Shown here piece by piece: positions 43,539 to 51,975 of a stretch of DNA of 64,000 bases (its first letter is position 1; every line of letters begins with the position of its first letter). The translations under genes and the position numbers were made by a program. The notes under the pieces are model-generated. The model did not search any database. It worked only from the letters and a program-made list of their open reading frames with translations, and was not told where the DNA came from. The DNA comes from Krasilnikoviella flava (GTDB lineage: Bacteria; Actinomycetota; Actinomycetes; Actinomycetales; Cellulomonadaceae), in the NCBI RefSeq assembly GCF_900167525.1, contig NZ_FUZQ01000002.1, forward strand, positions 124,001-188,000, in the 5' to 3' direction.

Positions 43539-44141
43539 TCAGCCGGCGGGGCCGGGACGCAGCGCGGCGAGGACGCCGAGGGCGCTGCGCTCGAGGAAGT
43601 CGGCGAGCTCGGAGGGGGAGATCTCGGGGTCGGTGGCGGCCTCGACGAGGGCCTGCTCGGCGAACGAGATCCACGAGTGCAGGGCGACCTCCAGCAGGGG
43701 GCTCGGGGCGACGCCGATCTCCTGGAAGGCGTCGCGCAGGTGCCCGGCGAGCACGTCGCGCGCGTGCTGGATGGTGGCCCGGACGTGCTCGTCGCCCGAC
43801 GCGGCGCCGCGCACCAGCGAGTAGAACGTCGCGTCGTGGTCGTGCACGAAGTCCACGAACCGGTCGAGGGTGTCGCGCAGGCGCTCGCGGGGCGGCAGCT
43901 CGGCGCGGGGCTCGGTGGCGTGCAGCATGGCGTCGCGGGCCGTGCGGACGATGGCGGAGTGCAGGCCCTGCCGGTTGCCGAAGTAGTAGTGGACGAGGCC
44001 GGGGGAGACCCCGGCCTGGGCGGCGAGATCCTCCACGGTGACGGACTCCAGGGGCCGGTCCGCGAGGGCGGCCACACCGAGCGCGACGAGCTGCTGCCGG
44101 CGTTCGTCGGGGCTCATCCGGGTGCGTCGCGCGGCTGCCAT
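43539..44141 (-). CDS. TetR-family regulator (divergent from DUF6230 gene)
   Basis: 200 residues with a standard TetR helix-turn-helix (TVEDLAAQAGVSPGLVHYYFGNRQGLH, about residues 35-60) and a helical ligand domain with FVDFVHDHDATFYSLVRGAA. ATG at 44141, 6 bases after TATGCT on the minus strand (44148-44153). It is divergent from the DUF6230-DUF6114 pair, with a dyad in that pair's promoter, so it likely controls them; the ligand is unknown. The open frame continues upstream but past the promoter. Confidence 0.88.
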   Translation of the reverse strand: MAAARRTRMSPDERRQQLVALGVAALADRPLESVTVEDLAAQAGVSPGLVHYYFGNRQGLHSAIVRTARDAMLHATEPRAELPPRERLRDTLDRFVDFVHDHDATFYSLVRGAASGDEHVRATIQHARDVLAGHLRDAFQEIGVAPSPLLEVALHSWISFAEQALVEAATDPEISPSELADFLERSALGVLAALRPGPAG

Positions 44142-44215
44142 GCCCCGAGCATATGGCCGTTTCACGAGGTGACGGCGTCGGCCGGAGGGTGAAGCGCCGC
44201 GGGCAACCAGTTCTA

Positions 44216-44245
44216 TTGACGCCGCCTCAGTAAGAGGCGTACCGT
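44216..44245 (+). promoter_or_regulatory. promoter with embedded dyad for the DUF6230-DUF6114 unit
   Basis: TTGACG (44216-44221), 18-base spacer, TACCGT (44240-44245). The spacer contains CGCCTC-AGTAA-GAGGCG (44223-44239), a perfect 6-bp dyad that a repressor such as the adjacent TetR could occupy to block polymerase. Confidence 0.65.
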
Positions 44246-44295
44246 CGCGACTCGTCGGCGACACAGGGGTCGCCATGTCGCCTGTTGGAGGGGAA

Positions 44296-44886
44296 ATGAA
44301 GCTCAGCGCACTGACGCGCACGCGTCGAGGCCGTGCGATGCTCGCGGCGGTTCCGACCGTCGCGGTGATCGGCGTCCTCATGGGCGGGGTCGCCCAGGGA
44401 GCGGTGCCGGTGTCGATGGCGATCTCGGGCCAGCAGTTCAAGATCGGGGCCGACCTGCTGGAGGGGACCGGCTTCTCGCAGTACGCGGGCGAGGCGAAGG
44501 ACGCGGACGGCAAGTCGCACCCGGTGGCGATCGCCAACATCAAGGACGCCACGCTGCACAACCTCTGTCAGTCGGTGAAGGTCCCGGGCATGCCGCTCGG
44601 CCTGCTCATCTCGGCCGGCACGGACCCGAAGAACCCGGTCAAGGCGACCGACCTGCAGATCGGCATGAGCGACCTGCGCGGCACCGCGCAGTTCAACCAG
44701 ATCCGGATCGGCGTGGACGCGTCCACCGTCAACACCAAGGCGCACGGCAGCAAGGGCGACTTCGCGATGGACTCCGACGCGATCACCATCGACGACCTCA
44801 AGCAGGTCTCGTCGAGCACGTCGGCCGCGGTCTTCAAGCTCACCGACCTGCACCTGAAGATCTCCGACGGCACCGAGTGCTTCTGA
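44296..44886 (+). CDS. DUF6230 family envelope protein
   Basis: 196 residues. A short basic head (RTRRGRA) and one hydrophobic segment (about 15-36) ending in GVAQGA: signal peptide or anchor. The exported domain is beta-rich with SVKVPG at 93-98 and the block DLQIGMSDLRGTAQF; two cysteines, one at the last-but-one residue. Old annotations call such proteins cholesterol esterase, without support I can see. ATG at 44296 with GGAGGGG; an upstream in-frame ATG (44275) lacks one. Followed after 28 bases by its usual partner, DUF6114. Confidence 0.85.
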   Translation: MKLSALTRTRRGRAMLAAVPTVAVIGVLMGGVAQGAVPVSMAISGQQFKIGADLLEGTGFSQYAGEAKDADGKSHPVAIANIKDATLHNLCQSVKVPGMPLGLLISAGTDPKNPVKATDLQIGMSDLRGTAQFNQIRIGVDASTVNTKAHGSKGDFAMDSDAITIDDLKQVSSSTSAAVFKLTDLHLKISDGTECF

Positions 44887-44914
44887 TCGGCCCGGGCGAC
44901 CAGGGAGACCAGGC

Positions 44915-46435
44915 GTGAGCGACGAGAACACCCCGAGCATCCCCGAGGGGACCCCCGAGTCGTCCACGGCAGCGACCACGGCGTCGCCCCACGAGGCACC
45001 GGCCACCCGCCGCGAGCGGTTCGCCGCGTGGCGGCGGGACCGGCCCTTCTGGGGCGGGACGTTGGCGATCCTGTCCGGTGTGGTGCTGTGGTTCTCCGGC
45101 CGGCTGCAGATCGACAACTTCGAGATCCAGCTCGGCATCGAGGGCATGCAGTCCACGCTGCTGCCCGTGGCGCTGGTGCTGCTCGGCGCCCTCCTGCTGG
45201 CGCAGCCGCAGTTCCGGGTGTTCTACGGCGTGATCACGCTGGCGATCTCGGTGTACTCGCTGCTGGGCGTCAACCTGGGCGGCTTCGGCGTCGGCATGAT
45301 CCTCGGCGTGGTCGGCGGCATCCTCGCGGTGTCCTGGATGCCGCGCCCCGCCGCGGAGGCCTCGGCGTCCACGGCGTCCAGGGCGGGCGAGGGTCCCGCC
45401 ACGGCGCCGGAGCCCGCCGTCCCGACGCCCGCGGACCCGCGTGCCGAGGGCGAGGAGGTCGGCCTCACCGAGCTCCTGCCGTTCGACGAGGAGCCGGCCC
45501 CCGGCCGGCGGCACGCCGCGATCATCGCCGCGGTGGCGGTGGTCGCCCTCGGCGGCACCGGCACGACGGCGGTCGAGGCCGCCGCCGCGGCACCCACGAC
45601 GCAGGTGCGTGCCGCCTCGGACTGCTGGGACCCGCTGGGCTGGCTCGAGTGGGCCTGCGGCGGCGACGACGAGGCCGACCCGACGCCCAGCCCGTCGCCG
45701 TCGGCCACGGCCGGCGCCGGCGAGACCGACGGCGGTGCCACGACGGGTGGCGCTGCCGCAGGGTCGGAGGACGCGGGGACGGACGACGACGCGACGTCCG
45801 ACGACGGTGACGCCGGCAAGGAAGGCAAGGCCGGCAAGGGCGCGACCGACAAGGACGCGCCGTCCGGGGAACAGGCCCAGGACGACGTCGAGAAGGAGTT
45901 CGAGCTCGAGCTGGGCCCCTGCGCACGGATCACCTTCGGCGGCGAGTACGACATCAACGTCTCCCTGCCCGGGGACTGCGGCAAGCGCGAGGACGCCAAC
46001 GTCTTCTCGGTCGACGGCGAGCTCGAGACGCGGGACCTGCAGCTGCCGCTGACCGGTATCAACGGCATCGACGTGGTCAACGTGCCCGTGACGACCGGCG
46101 GCCCGCGGCGTGACGCGCTGCGGATCAACGTCGACTCCGTCAAGGTGCCCGGGTTCTGGCTCAAGACGTACGCCGACAACGACGGCAAGGTCGGCGGCAC
46201 GGTCACCGACGCGGACTACGTGTCGATGGAGGGCGACGCGCAGATGTACATCTCCTCCATCCACGCGGACCTGCCCGACGGCGACGACTGGGCCGAGCTG
46301 GGGGAGAAGATCGCGGCGGGCGCGTCGCCGGTCGAGATGCTGCTCGGCCTCACGGACGCGCGGATCGGCCTCATGGGGGCGACGTCGGACAAGCAGGTCT
46401 GGTCGCAGTTCCGCGAGCAGGTCTGGGAGGAGTAG
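44915..46435 (+). CDS. DUF6114 membrane protein with extra C-terminal domain
   Basis: 506 residues. Cytoplasmic head of about 45 residues, a four-helix DUF6114 membrane domain (about 46-148), an acidic linker, another hydrophobic segment (about 198-220), a Ser/Thr/Gly/Asp-rich low-complexity stretch, then a soluble domain (about 325-506). That last domain holds SVKVPG (408-413) and a TDADYVSMEGDAQMYISSI block in the same order as in the DUF6230 partner, suggesting the two are related. GTG at 44915. The two probably form one envelope complex; function unknown. Confidence 0.83.
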   Translation: MSDENTPSIPEGTPESSTAATTASPHEAPATRRERFAAWRRDRPFWGGTLAILSGVVLWFSGRLQIDNFEIQLGIEGMQSTLLPVALVLLGALLLAQPQFRVFYGVITLAISVYSLLGVNLGGFGVGMILGVVGGILAVSWMPRPAAEASASTASRAGEGPATAPEPAVPTPADPRAEGEEVGLTELLPFDEEPAPGRRHAAIIAAVAVVALGGTGTTAVEAAAAAPTTQVRAASDCWDPLGWLEWACGGDDEADPTPSPSPSATAGAGETDGGATTGGAAAGSEDAGTDDDATSDDGDAGKEGKAGKGATDKDAPSGEQAQDDVEKEFELELGPCARITFGGEYDINVSLPGDCGKREDANVFSVDGELETRDLQLPLTGINGIDVVNVPVTTGGPRRDALRINVDSVKVPGFWLKTYADNDGKVGGTVTDADYVSMEGDAQMYISSIHADLPDGDDWAELGEKIAAGASPVEMLLGLTDARIGLMGATSDKQVWSQFREQVWEE

Positions 46436-46455
46436 TTGCCGAGGTAGTGCGCGGG

Positions 46456-47868
46456 TCAGTCGGCGCCGAGCGCCCACCGCATGGGCACCAGCTTCGCCTC
46501 GGACTCGGCGAGCTCGGCCTCCGGGTCGGAGGCAGCGACGATGCCGCAGCCGGCGAAGAGCCGCACGTGCCGCGGGTCGACGGGGGAGAGCTCGGCGGAC
46601 CGCAGGGCGATGCCCCACTCGCCGTCCCCGTCGGCGCCGACCCACCCGACGGGACCGGCGTAGCGGGAGCGGTCCATGCCCTCGATCTCGCGGATGAGGT
46701 CGCGGGCCACGTTCGTGGGCGTGCCGCACACGGCGGCTGACGGGTGCAGCGCGGCCGCGAGGGTGAGCGACGACGGCGCCCGCTCCACCCCGTCGGGGCC
46801 CCGGTCGAGGACGCCCGTGACGTCGGACGCGAGGTGCATGACGTTCGGCAGGTGCAGCACGAACGGGGCGTCCGGCACGTTCATCGACGAGCAGAACGGC
46901 TCGAGCGCGGCCGCCACCGAGCGCACGGCGTACTCGTGCTCCTCGAGGTCCTTGGAGGAGCGGGCGAGCTGCGCGGCGTGCAGCAGCGCGTCGTCGTCCG
47001 ACATGCCCGCCTCGCGGCGGATGGTGCCGGCCAGGACGCGGGAGGTGACGAGCCCTTTCTCGCTGCGAACCAGGAGCTCGGGGGTGGCGCCCACCATGCC
47101 GGACACGGAGAAGGTCCAGCAGGCGGAGTAACGGTCGGCCAGCCGGCGCAGGAGCCAGCGGGGGTCCACGGGGTGCTCGGTGGTGGCGAGCACGTCGCGG
47201 GCCAGCACCACCTTCTCGAGGGCGCCCGACTGGATGCGGGCCACGCCCTCGCGCACGACGGCGGGCCAGTCGGCGGCGGCGACGGCGCCGTCCGCGAAGC
47301 GGACGCGGCCCGGAGCGGCGACCTCCGTGCGGGGCTCCCGTCGCAGCGCGTCGGTGCCGGGTGCGGCGTCGAGGCTCGCGCCCGGGGTGATGGTGGTCAT
47401 CCAGGTCACGCCCGCGCGGCGACCCACGACGACCCGCGGGACGACGAGCGAGCCGTCGGGCCGCGGGTGCCCGACGTCGTCGCCGTCCTGGTCGTCGAGC
47501 TGGCCGGCGTCGTCGAAGGCGAACGTGCCGAACGCGACGGGCCCGGTGCCGGGCAGGCGCACGTCGTCGCGCACCACGGCCCGCTGCAGGGTGGCCTGCC
47601 AGGCGGCCTCGGCGTCGGCGAAACGGCCCGGGCCGAAGGTGTCGAAGCGCAGCGCCTCGCCCCAGCCCACGATGCCGTCCCCGCGCCGCACCCAGCTCAG
47701 CGGGCGGGCGTCGGGCAGGAGGTCGACGAGGGCGGTGAGGCCGCCGGGGAGATCGTCGATCCGGGAAGTGCGGACCAGGAGTGCGAGGGGCTCGGTCGCG
47801 GGATCGGTGGCGGCGGGATCGGTCGTGCCCGGGAGGGGGCGCGGCGCCGGGAGGGGCGTGGCGGACAT
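46456..47868 (-). CDS. menF: isochorismate synthase
   Basis: Converts chorismate to isochorismate for menaquinone synthesis. 470 residues, one chorismate-binding domain in the C-terminal half: VLARDV (Lys/Arg region), LHPSAAVCGTPT, then IEGMDRSRYAGPVGW and GEWGIALRSAEL carrying the Mg-binding Glu residues. A siderophore-type EntC cannot be ruled out from sequence, but the neighbours are all menaquinone genes. ATG at 47868, 7 bases after TACTCT on the minus strand (47876-47881); the in-frame start at 47910 is upstream of that promoter. Confidence 0.92.
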   Translation of the reverse strand: MSATPLPAPRPLPGTTDPAATDPATEPLALLVRTSRIDDLPGGLTALVDLLPDARPLSWVRRGDGIVGWGEALRFDTFGPGRFADAEAAWQATLQRAVVRDDVRLPGTGPVAFGTFAFDDAGQLDDQDGDDVGHPRPDGSLVVPRVVVGRRAGVTWMTTITPGASLDAAPGTDALRREPRTEVAAPGRVRFADGAVAAADWPAVVREGVARIQSGALEKVVLARDVLATTEHPVDPRWLLRRLADRYSACWTFSVSGMVGATPELLVRSEKGLVTSRVLAGTIRREAGMSDDDALLHAAQLARSSKDLEEHEYAVRSVAAALEPFCSSMNVPDAPFVLHLPNVMHLASDVTGVLDRGPDGVERAPSSLTLAAALHPSAAVCGTPTNVARDLIREIEGMDRSRYAGPVGWVGADGDGEWGIALRSAELSPVDPRHVRLFAGCGIVAASDPEAELAESEAKLVPMRWALGAD

Positions 47869-47937
47869 CGGCTCCAGAGTACGCCCGACGGTCCGCCACG
47901 CCCCGCTCACGGTGCGTTCCTCACGAGCCCCGCGAGG

Positions 47938-49422
47938 TCACGGCGTGGCCGCGCCGTCGCGGGGCTCGTCCGCTGCGGCGGACCGCCGTCCGGCCGACCG
48001 GTTGAGGACGCCGTCGTCCGCGAGGTCGTCGAGCTGGTCGTCGTCGACGGCCTTGCTGGCGGTGCCCTTGACGAAGACCGACGGGTTCTCGGGCGTGCCG
48101 GCCTTGATGTGGTTGAACAGGATGTTCAGCAGGATCGCCATGAGCGCGGCCGAGCTGATCCCCGAGTGGAAGATCGTGCCGAACCACGTGGGGAACTGGT
48201 CGTAGAAGTCGGGCTTCGCGATCGGGATCATGCCGAAGGAGATCGATGCGGCCACGATGACGAGGTTCATCGAGTTGGCGTAGTCCACCTTGGCGAGCGT
48301 CCGGATCCCGGAGGCGGCGACGGACCCGAACAGGACGATGCCGGCGCCGCCGAGCACGGGGGTCGGGACGGCGGCCACGACGCGGCCCAGCACGGGCAGC
48401 AGGCCCAGCACCACCAGGATCACGCCGCCGGCGGAGACGACGAAGCGCGACTTCACGCCCGTGATCGCCACGAGCCCGACGTTCTGCGCGAACGCGGACT
48501 GCGTGAACGAGCCGAAGACCGGCGACACGACGGACGACGCCATGTCGGCGCGCAGGCCGTTCGCGATGCGCTTGCGGTCCACCTTGGTGCCCACGATCTC
48601 GCCGACGGCGATGATGTCCGCCGTCGTCTCCGTGAGCGTCACCAGGATGACGATGAGCATCGAGACGATGGCGGCGACCTCGAAGGTCGGCGGGCCGAAG
48701 GCGAACGGCGTCGGGAAGGCGAACACCGGGCCCTCGCCCACGCCGGCGAAGTCCGCCATCCCGAGCGCGAGGGCGATCAGGGTGCCCGCGACGATCGCGA
48801 TGAGGATCGACAGCCGGGACACGACGCCGGAACCCACCTTCGACAGCAGGATGACGATGGCGAACGTGAGGAAGGCGAGCCCGATGTTGCTCGTGGAGCC
48901 GTAGTCGGGCGCCTCGGCGTCGCCGCCCATCGCCCAGTTCGCCGCGACGGGCATGAGGGTCAGGCCGATCGTCGTGATGACGACGCCGGTGACCACGGGC
49001 GGGAAGAACCGGATGATCTGGGCGAAGAACGGGGTGATGAGGAACCCGATCGCCGACGCGACCAGCACCGCGCCGAGCACGGCCTGGATGCCGCCGCCGC
49101 CTGCGACGATCGCGACCATCGTGGAGACACCGGCGAACGACACCCCCTGGACCAGCGGGAGCTGGGAGCCGAAGAAGCGGATCCCGACCGTCTGCAGGAT
49201 CGTGGCCAGGCCGCCCATGAAGAGGCAGGCCGCGATGAGTGTGCCGATCTCCGCCGACGTGAGGCCGGCCGCGCCGCCCACGATGAGCGGCGGGGCGATG
49301 ATGCCTCCGTACATGGTGAGCACGTGCTGGAAGCCGTACCCGAACGTGGCGCCGAGGGGCAGGCGCTCGTCCTCGGGTCGGGTGGGGCCGGTTGCCGCAC
49401 GGGTGGATGCGGGTCGGGACAT
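47938..49422 (-). CDS. NCS2-family nucleobase permease (xanthine/uracil type)
   Basis: 494 residues, fourteen hydrophobic helices. The family signature region SVFGSFTQSAFAQNVGLVAITGVKSRFV-like segment (helix 10 area) and the Gln/Glu of LPLVQGVSFAG and TLTETTADIIAVGE fit the xanthine/urate branch of NCS2 rather than the uracil branch. Proton- or sodium-coupled uptake of purine bases is likely. It lies downstream of and parallel to an 8-oxoguanine deaminase gene, supporting a purine substrate. A polar 45-residue tail is cytoplasmic. Confidence 0.9.
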   Translation of the reverse strand: MSRPASTRAATGPTRPEDERLPLGATFGYGFQHVLTMYGGIIAPPLIVGGAAGLTSAEIGTLIAACLFMGGLATILQTVGIRFFGSQLPLVQGVSFAGVSTMVAIVAGGGGIQAVLGAVLVASAIGFLITPFFAQIIRFFPPVVTGVVITTIGLTLMPVAANWAMGGDAEAPDYGSTSNIGLAFLTFAIVILLSKVGSGVVSRLSILIAIVAGTLIALALGMADFAGVGEGPVFAFPTPFAFGPPTFEVAAIVSMLIVILVTLTETTADIIAVGEIVGTKVDRKRIANGLRADMASSVVSPVFGSFTQSAFAQNVGLVAITGVKSRFVVSAGGVILVVLGLLPVLGRVVAAVPTPVLGGAGIVLFGSVAASGIRTLAKVDYANSMNLVIVAASISFGMIPIAKPDFYDQFPTWFGTIFHSGISSAALMAILLNILFNHIKAGTPENPSVFVKGTASKAVDDDQLDDLADDGVLNRSAGRRSAAADEPRDGAATP

Positions 49423-49530
49423 AGCGGACCTCCTTGTGCGCTATCAGTGCCAGATCTTCCGGTGTACGGAAGAAGCCTTCCACCATTCGACCGGCAAGGG
49501 TGCTCTGTGTCAACCCTTTCGGTCCGTCCG

Positions 49531-49573
49531 TCGGTCGAGCCTGTCGAGACCTCCCGGGGTTTCGACAAGCTCA
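49531..49573. repeat. palindromic repeat (GTCGAGCC family) between deaminase and permease genes
   Basis: GTCGAGCCTGTCGAGACC and a near-complementary TTTCGACAAGCTCAGCC flank a short loop. Located 17 bases downstream of the deaminase stop and before the permease start on the minus strand. Confidence 0.65.
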
Positions 49574-49607
49574 GCCGGCGTCGACGAGGTCAGCCGGCGT
49601 CGACGAG
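49572..49607. repeat. 17-base direct repeat overlapping the deaminase stop
   Basis: CAGCCGGCGTCGACGAG occurs at 49572-49588 and 49591-49607. The second copy contains the last codons and most of the stop of the deaminase gene, suggesting the end of the gene was duplicated next to the palindrome. Confidence 0.75.
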
Positions 49608-50966
49608 CCGGCGGGCCGCCTCACGATGCTCGGCCAGGAGGGCGGGCAGGTCGAGGCCGACGACCGCGCCGTCGACCACGCGCCACTCGCCGCCGACCAT
49701 GACGCGGTCCGCCCGGTCGGCGCCGCACAGCAGGAGCGCGGCGACCGGGTCGTGGGAGCCGGAGAAGCGCGGCTCGTCGAGCCGCCAGAGCGCGAGGTCG
49801 GCCTGCTTGCCGACGGCGAGCACGCCGAGGTCGTCGCGGCCGAGCACGCGCGCCGAGCCCCGGGTGGCCCAGCCGAGGGCCCTGGCCACCGGGACCGACG
49901 CGCCGTACCTCAGGCGCTGCAGGTACAGGGCCTGGCGTGCCTCGGGCATCATCGTCGACGCGTCGTTCGACGCCGACCCGTCGACGCCCAGGCCCACGGG
50001 CACACCGGCGTCCTCCAGCTCGAGCACCCGCGCGATGCCGGACGCGAGCCGCATGTTCGACGTCGGGCAGTGCGCCACACCCGTCCCCGCGGCGCCGAGC
50101 CGGGCGATCTCGGCGTCGTCGAAGTGGATGCCGTGGCCCAGCCACGCGCGGTCCGTGAGCCAGCCGACCGACTCGAGGTAGTCCACCGTGCGCATACCGA
50201 ACCGCTCGCGCAGGAAGTCCTCCTCGTCGATCGTCTCCGCGAGGTGGGTGTGCAGGCGCACGTCGTGCCGCTCGGCGAGGGCCGCCGTGTCCCGCATGTT
50301 CTGGGTCGTGACCGAGAACGGCGAGCAGGGCGCGAGCGCGATCTGGATCTGCGCCCCCGCGCCGCGTTCGTGGTAGGCGCCGATGAGGCGCTCGGAGTCG
50401 GCGAGGATCGTGTCGGCGTCCTGCACCACCGACTGCGGCGGCAGCCCGCCGTCGTCCGTGCCGAGCGTCATCGAGCCGCGGGTGAGGGTGGCCCGCATGC
50501 CGAGCTCGCGCACGGCCGCCACCTGGATGTCGATCGCTTCGTCGAGGCCGGCGGGGAAGACGTAGTGGTGGTCGGCCGCGGTGGTGCAGCCGGACAGCAA
50601 CAGCTCCGTGAGCGCGACCTTGGTCGCCAGCTCGTGGGCGCGCGGGGTGAGGCGGGCCCACACCGGGTAGAGGCGCACGAGCCAGGGGAACAGCTCGGCG
50701 TCGGCGACCGGTCCCCAGGCCCGGGTCAGGGTCTGGTAGAAGTGGTGGTGCGTGTTGATCAGGCCGGGCGTGACCACGTGCTCGGACGCGTCGAACGTGG
50801 CGTCCACCGGCGTCGACGGGCTCGCGCCCCCCGCGACCAGCTCCGTGATCACGCCGTCGGTGACGACCAGTCCGCCGCGGGCGTCGGGCGTGCCGGCGCC
50901 GTCGGAGCTGTCGGTGGAGTCGTTGGCGGTGAAGACGGCCAGCGGGTTCTTGATCCAGGTGCTCAT
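49590..50966 (-). CDS. 8-oxoguanine deaminase (amidohydrolase superfamily)
   Basis: 458 residues. Metal-dependent amidohydrolase with HxH in LINTHHHFYQTLTRA (about residue 70), His of LHTHLAETIDEE, His in WLGHGIHF and Asp in GLGVDGSASND. The WGPVADAELFPWLVRLYPVW segment and overall length fit the 8-oxoguanine deaminase/atrazine chlorohydrolase-like group, which turns 8-oxoguanine into urate. With the downstream purine permease this looks like salvage or detoxification of purines. ATG at 50966 has AGGAGG 6 bases upstream. Confidence 0.88.
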   Translation of the reverse strand: MSTWIKNPLAVFTANDSTDSSDGAGTPDARGGLVVTDGVITELVAGGASPSTPVDATFDASEHVVTPGLINTHHHFYQTLTRAWGPVADAELFPWLVRLYPVWARLTPRAHELATKVALTELLLSGCTTAADHHYVFPAGLDEAIDIQVAAVRELGMRATLTRGSMTLGTDDGGLPPQSVVQDADTILADSERLIGAYHERGAGAQIQIALAPCSPFSVTTQNMRDTAALAERHDVRLHTHLAETIDEEDFLRERFGMRTVDYLESVGWLTDRAWLGHGIHFDDAEIARLGAAGTGVAHCPTSNMRLASGIARVLELEDAGVPVGLGVDGSASNDASTMMPEARQALYLQRLRYGASVPVARALGWATRGSARVLGRDDLGVLAVGKQADLALWRLDEPRFSGSHDPVAALLLCGADRADRVMVGGEWRVVDGAVVGLDLPALLAEHREAARRLVDAG

Positions 50967-51135
50967 CGGTGCCTCCTGGCGGCGCCCGGGGAGCGGCGCC
51001 GCGTCGCGCCGGCTCAGTGGGCCTGTCTGCCGATCCAGGGAGCGACGGCGCCGCGCCGTCCTCGCTCCAGGACGGTAGGCGAGCGGCGCTCGGTGCGTCA
51101 ACGGTGCGTCGACGGTGCGTGCGACGATGACGTCC

Positions 51136-51831
51136 ATGTCCCGCGCCAGCCTGGAGAAGAAGCCCGCCGAGGTCGCGTCGATGTTCGACGGGATCGCCAA
51201 GCGCTACGACCTCGTCAACGACCTCGTCTCCCTCGGCCAGGACCGGCGCTGGCGACGGGCCGTGGTCGACGCCGTCGCGGCCGTCCCCGGCGAGCGGGTG
51301 CTCGACCTCGCCGCGGGCACCGGCACGTCCAGCGAGCCCTTCGTGGACGACGGTGCCCTGGTGGTGCCGTCCGACTTCAGCCTCGGCATGCTGGCCGTGG
51401 GCAAGGAGCGCCGGCCCGACCTGTCCTTCGTCGCCGGAGATGCCACCCGGCTCCCGTTCGCCGACGGCGTCTTCGACGCGGTGACCATCAGCTTCGGGCT
51501 GCGCAACGTGGTGGACACCGACGCCGCGCTGCGCGAGATGCTGCGGGTGGTGCGGCCCGGCGGCAGGGTCGCGATCTGCGAGTTCTCCACCCCCACGTGG
51601 GCGCCGTTCCGCACCGTGTACATGGAGTACCTCATGCGCGCGCTGCCGGTGGTGGCCGGGGCGGTGACGCGCGACCGCGGGTCCTACGACTACCTCGCCG
51701 AGTCCATCCGCAGCTGGCCGGACCAGGCCGCGCTCGGCCGCCGGCTGCTCGACGCCGGCTGGGACCGGGTGTCCTACCGCAACCTCACCGGCGGCATCGT
51801 CGCGCTGCACCGGGCGGTCCGCCCGGCCTGA
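51136..51831 (+). CDS. menG: demethylmenaquinone methyltransferase
   Basis: Last core step of menaquinone synthesis: C-methylation of demethylmenaquinone with S-adenosylmethionine. 231 residues. SAM-binding [12 protein letters not shown], UbiE/MenG signatures [18 protein letters not shown] and [14 protein letters not shown]. Three in-frame starts exist (51115, 51127, 51136); the last is chosen because the protein then begins [13 protein letters not shown] as usual for the family, and GACGAT lies 7 bases before it. Divergent from the deaminase. Confidence 0.94.
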   Translation: MSRASLEKKPAEVASMFDGIAKRYDLVNDLVSLGQDRRWRRAVVDAVAAVPGERVLDLAAGTGTSSEPFVDDGALVVPSDFSLGMLAVGKERRPDLSFVAGDATRLPFADGVFDAVTISFGLRNVVDTDAALREMLRVVRPGGRVAICEFSTPTWAPFRTVYMEYLMRALPVVAGAVTRDRGSYDYLAESIRSWPDQAALGRRLLDAGWDRVSYRNLTGGIVALHRAVRPA

Positions 51832-51862
51832 GCGCCGCCCTCCCCGCGTCCGACCTCGGTCT

Positions 51863-51891
51863 TTGACCCGAGCGGTCGTGCGTCGTATCGT
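51863..51891 (+). promoter_or_regulatory. promoter of the MFS transporter gene
   Basis: TTGACC (51863-51868), 17-base spacer, TATCGT (51886-51891): the best consensus-like sigma-70 promoter in the window, with a start near 51898. Confidence 0.7.
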
Positions 51892-51900
51892 CGACTCGTC

Positions 51901-51925
51901 CTGAAACGATTCAACGTAGATTCAG
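51901..51925 (+). promoter_or_regulatory. LacI-type operator over the MFS transcription start
   Basis: TGAAACGATTCA (51902-51913) is a near-perfect dyad with the central CG of LacI-family sites; an outer pair CTGAA (51901-51905) / TTCAG (51921-51925) frames it. It lies just downstream of the -10, a repression position. Confidence 0.55.
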
Positions 51926-51975
51926 GGCGCACCGATGCGCCAAGCACGACGACGTACGCAGGGAAGGTCAGGTCG

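Noticed and set aside
44296-44886. Cholesterol esterase annotation for the DUF6230 protein
   Set aside because: No Ser-His-Asp esterase motif or alpha/beta-hydrolase pattern can be seen.
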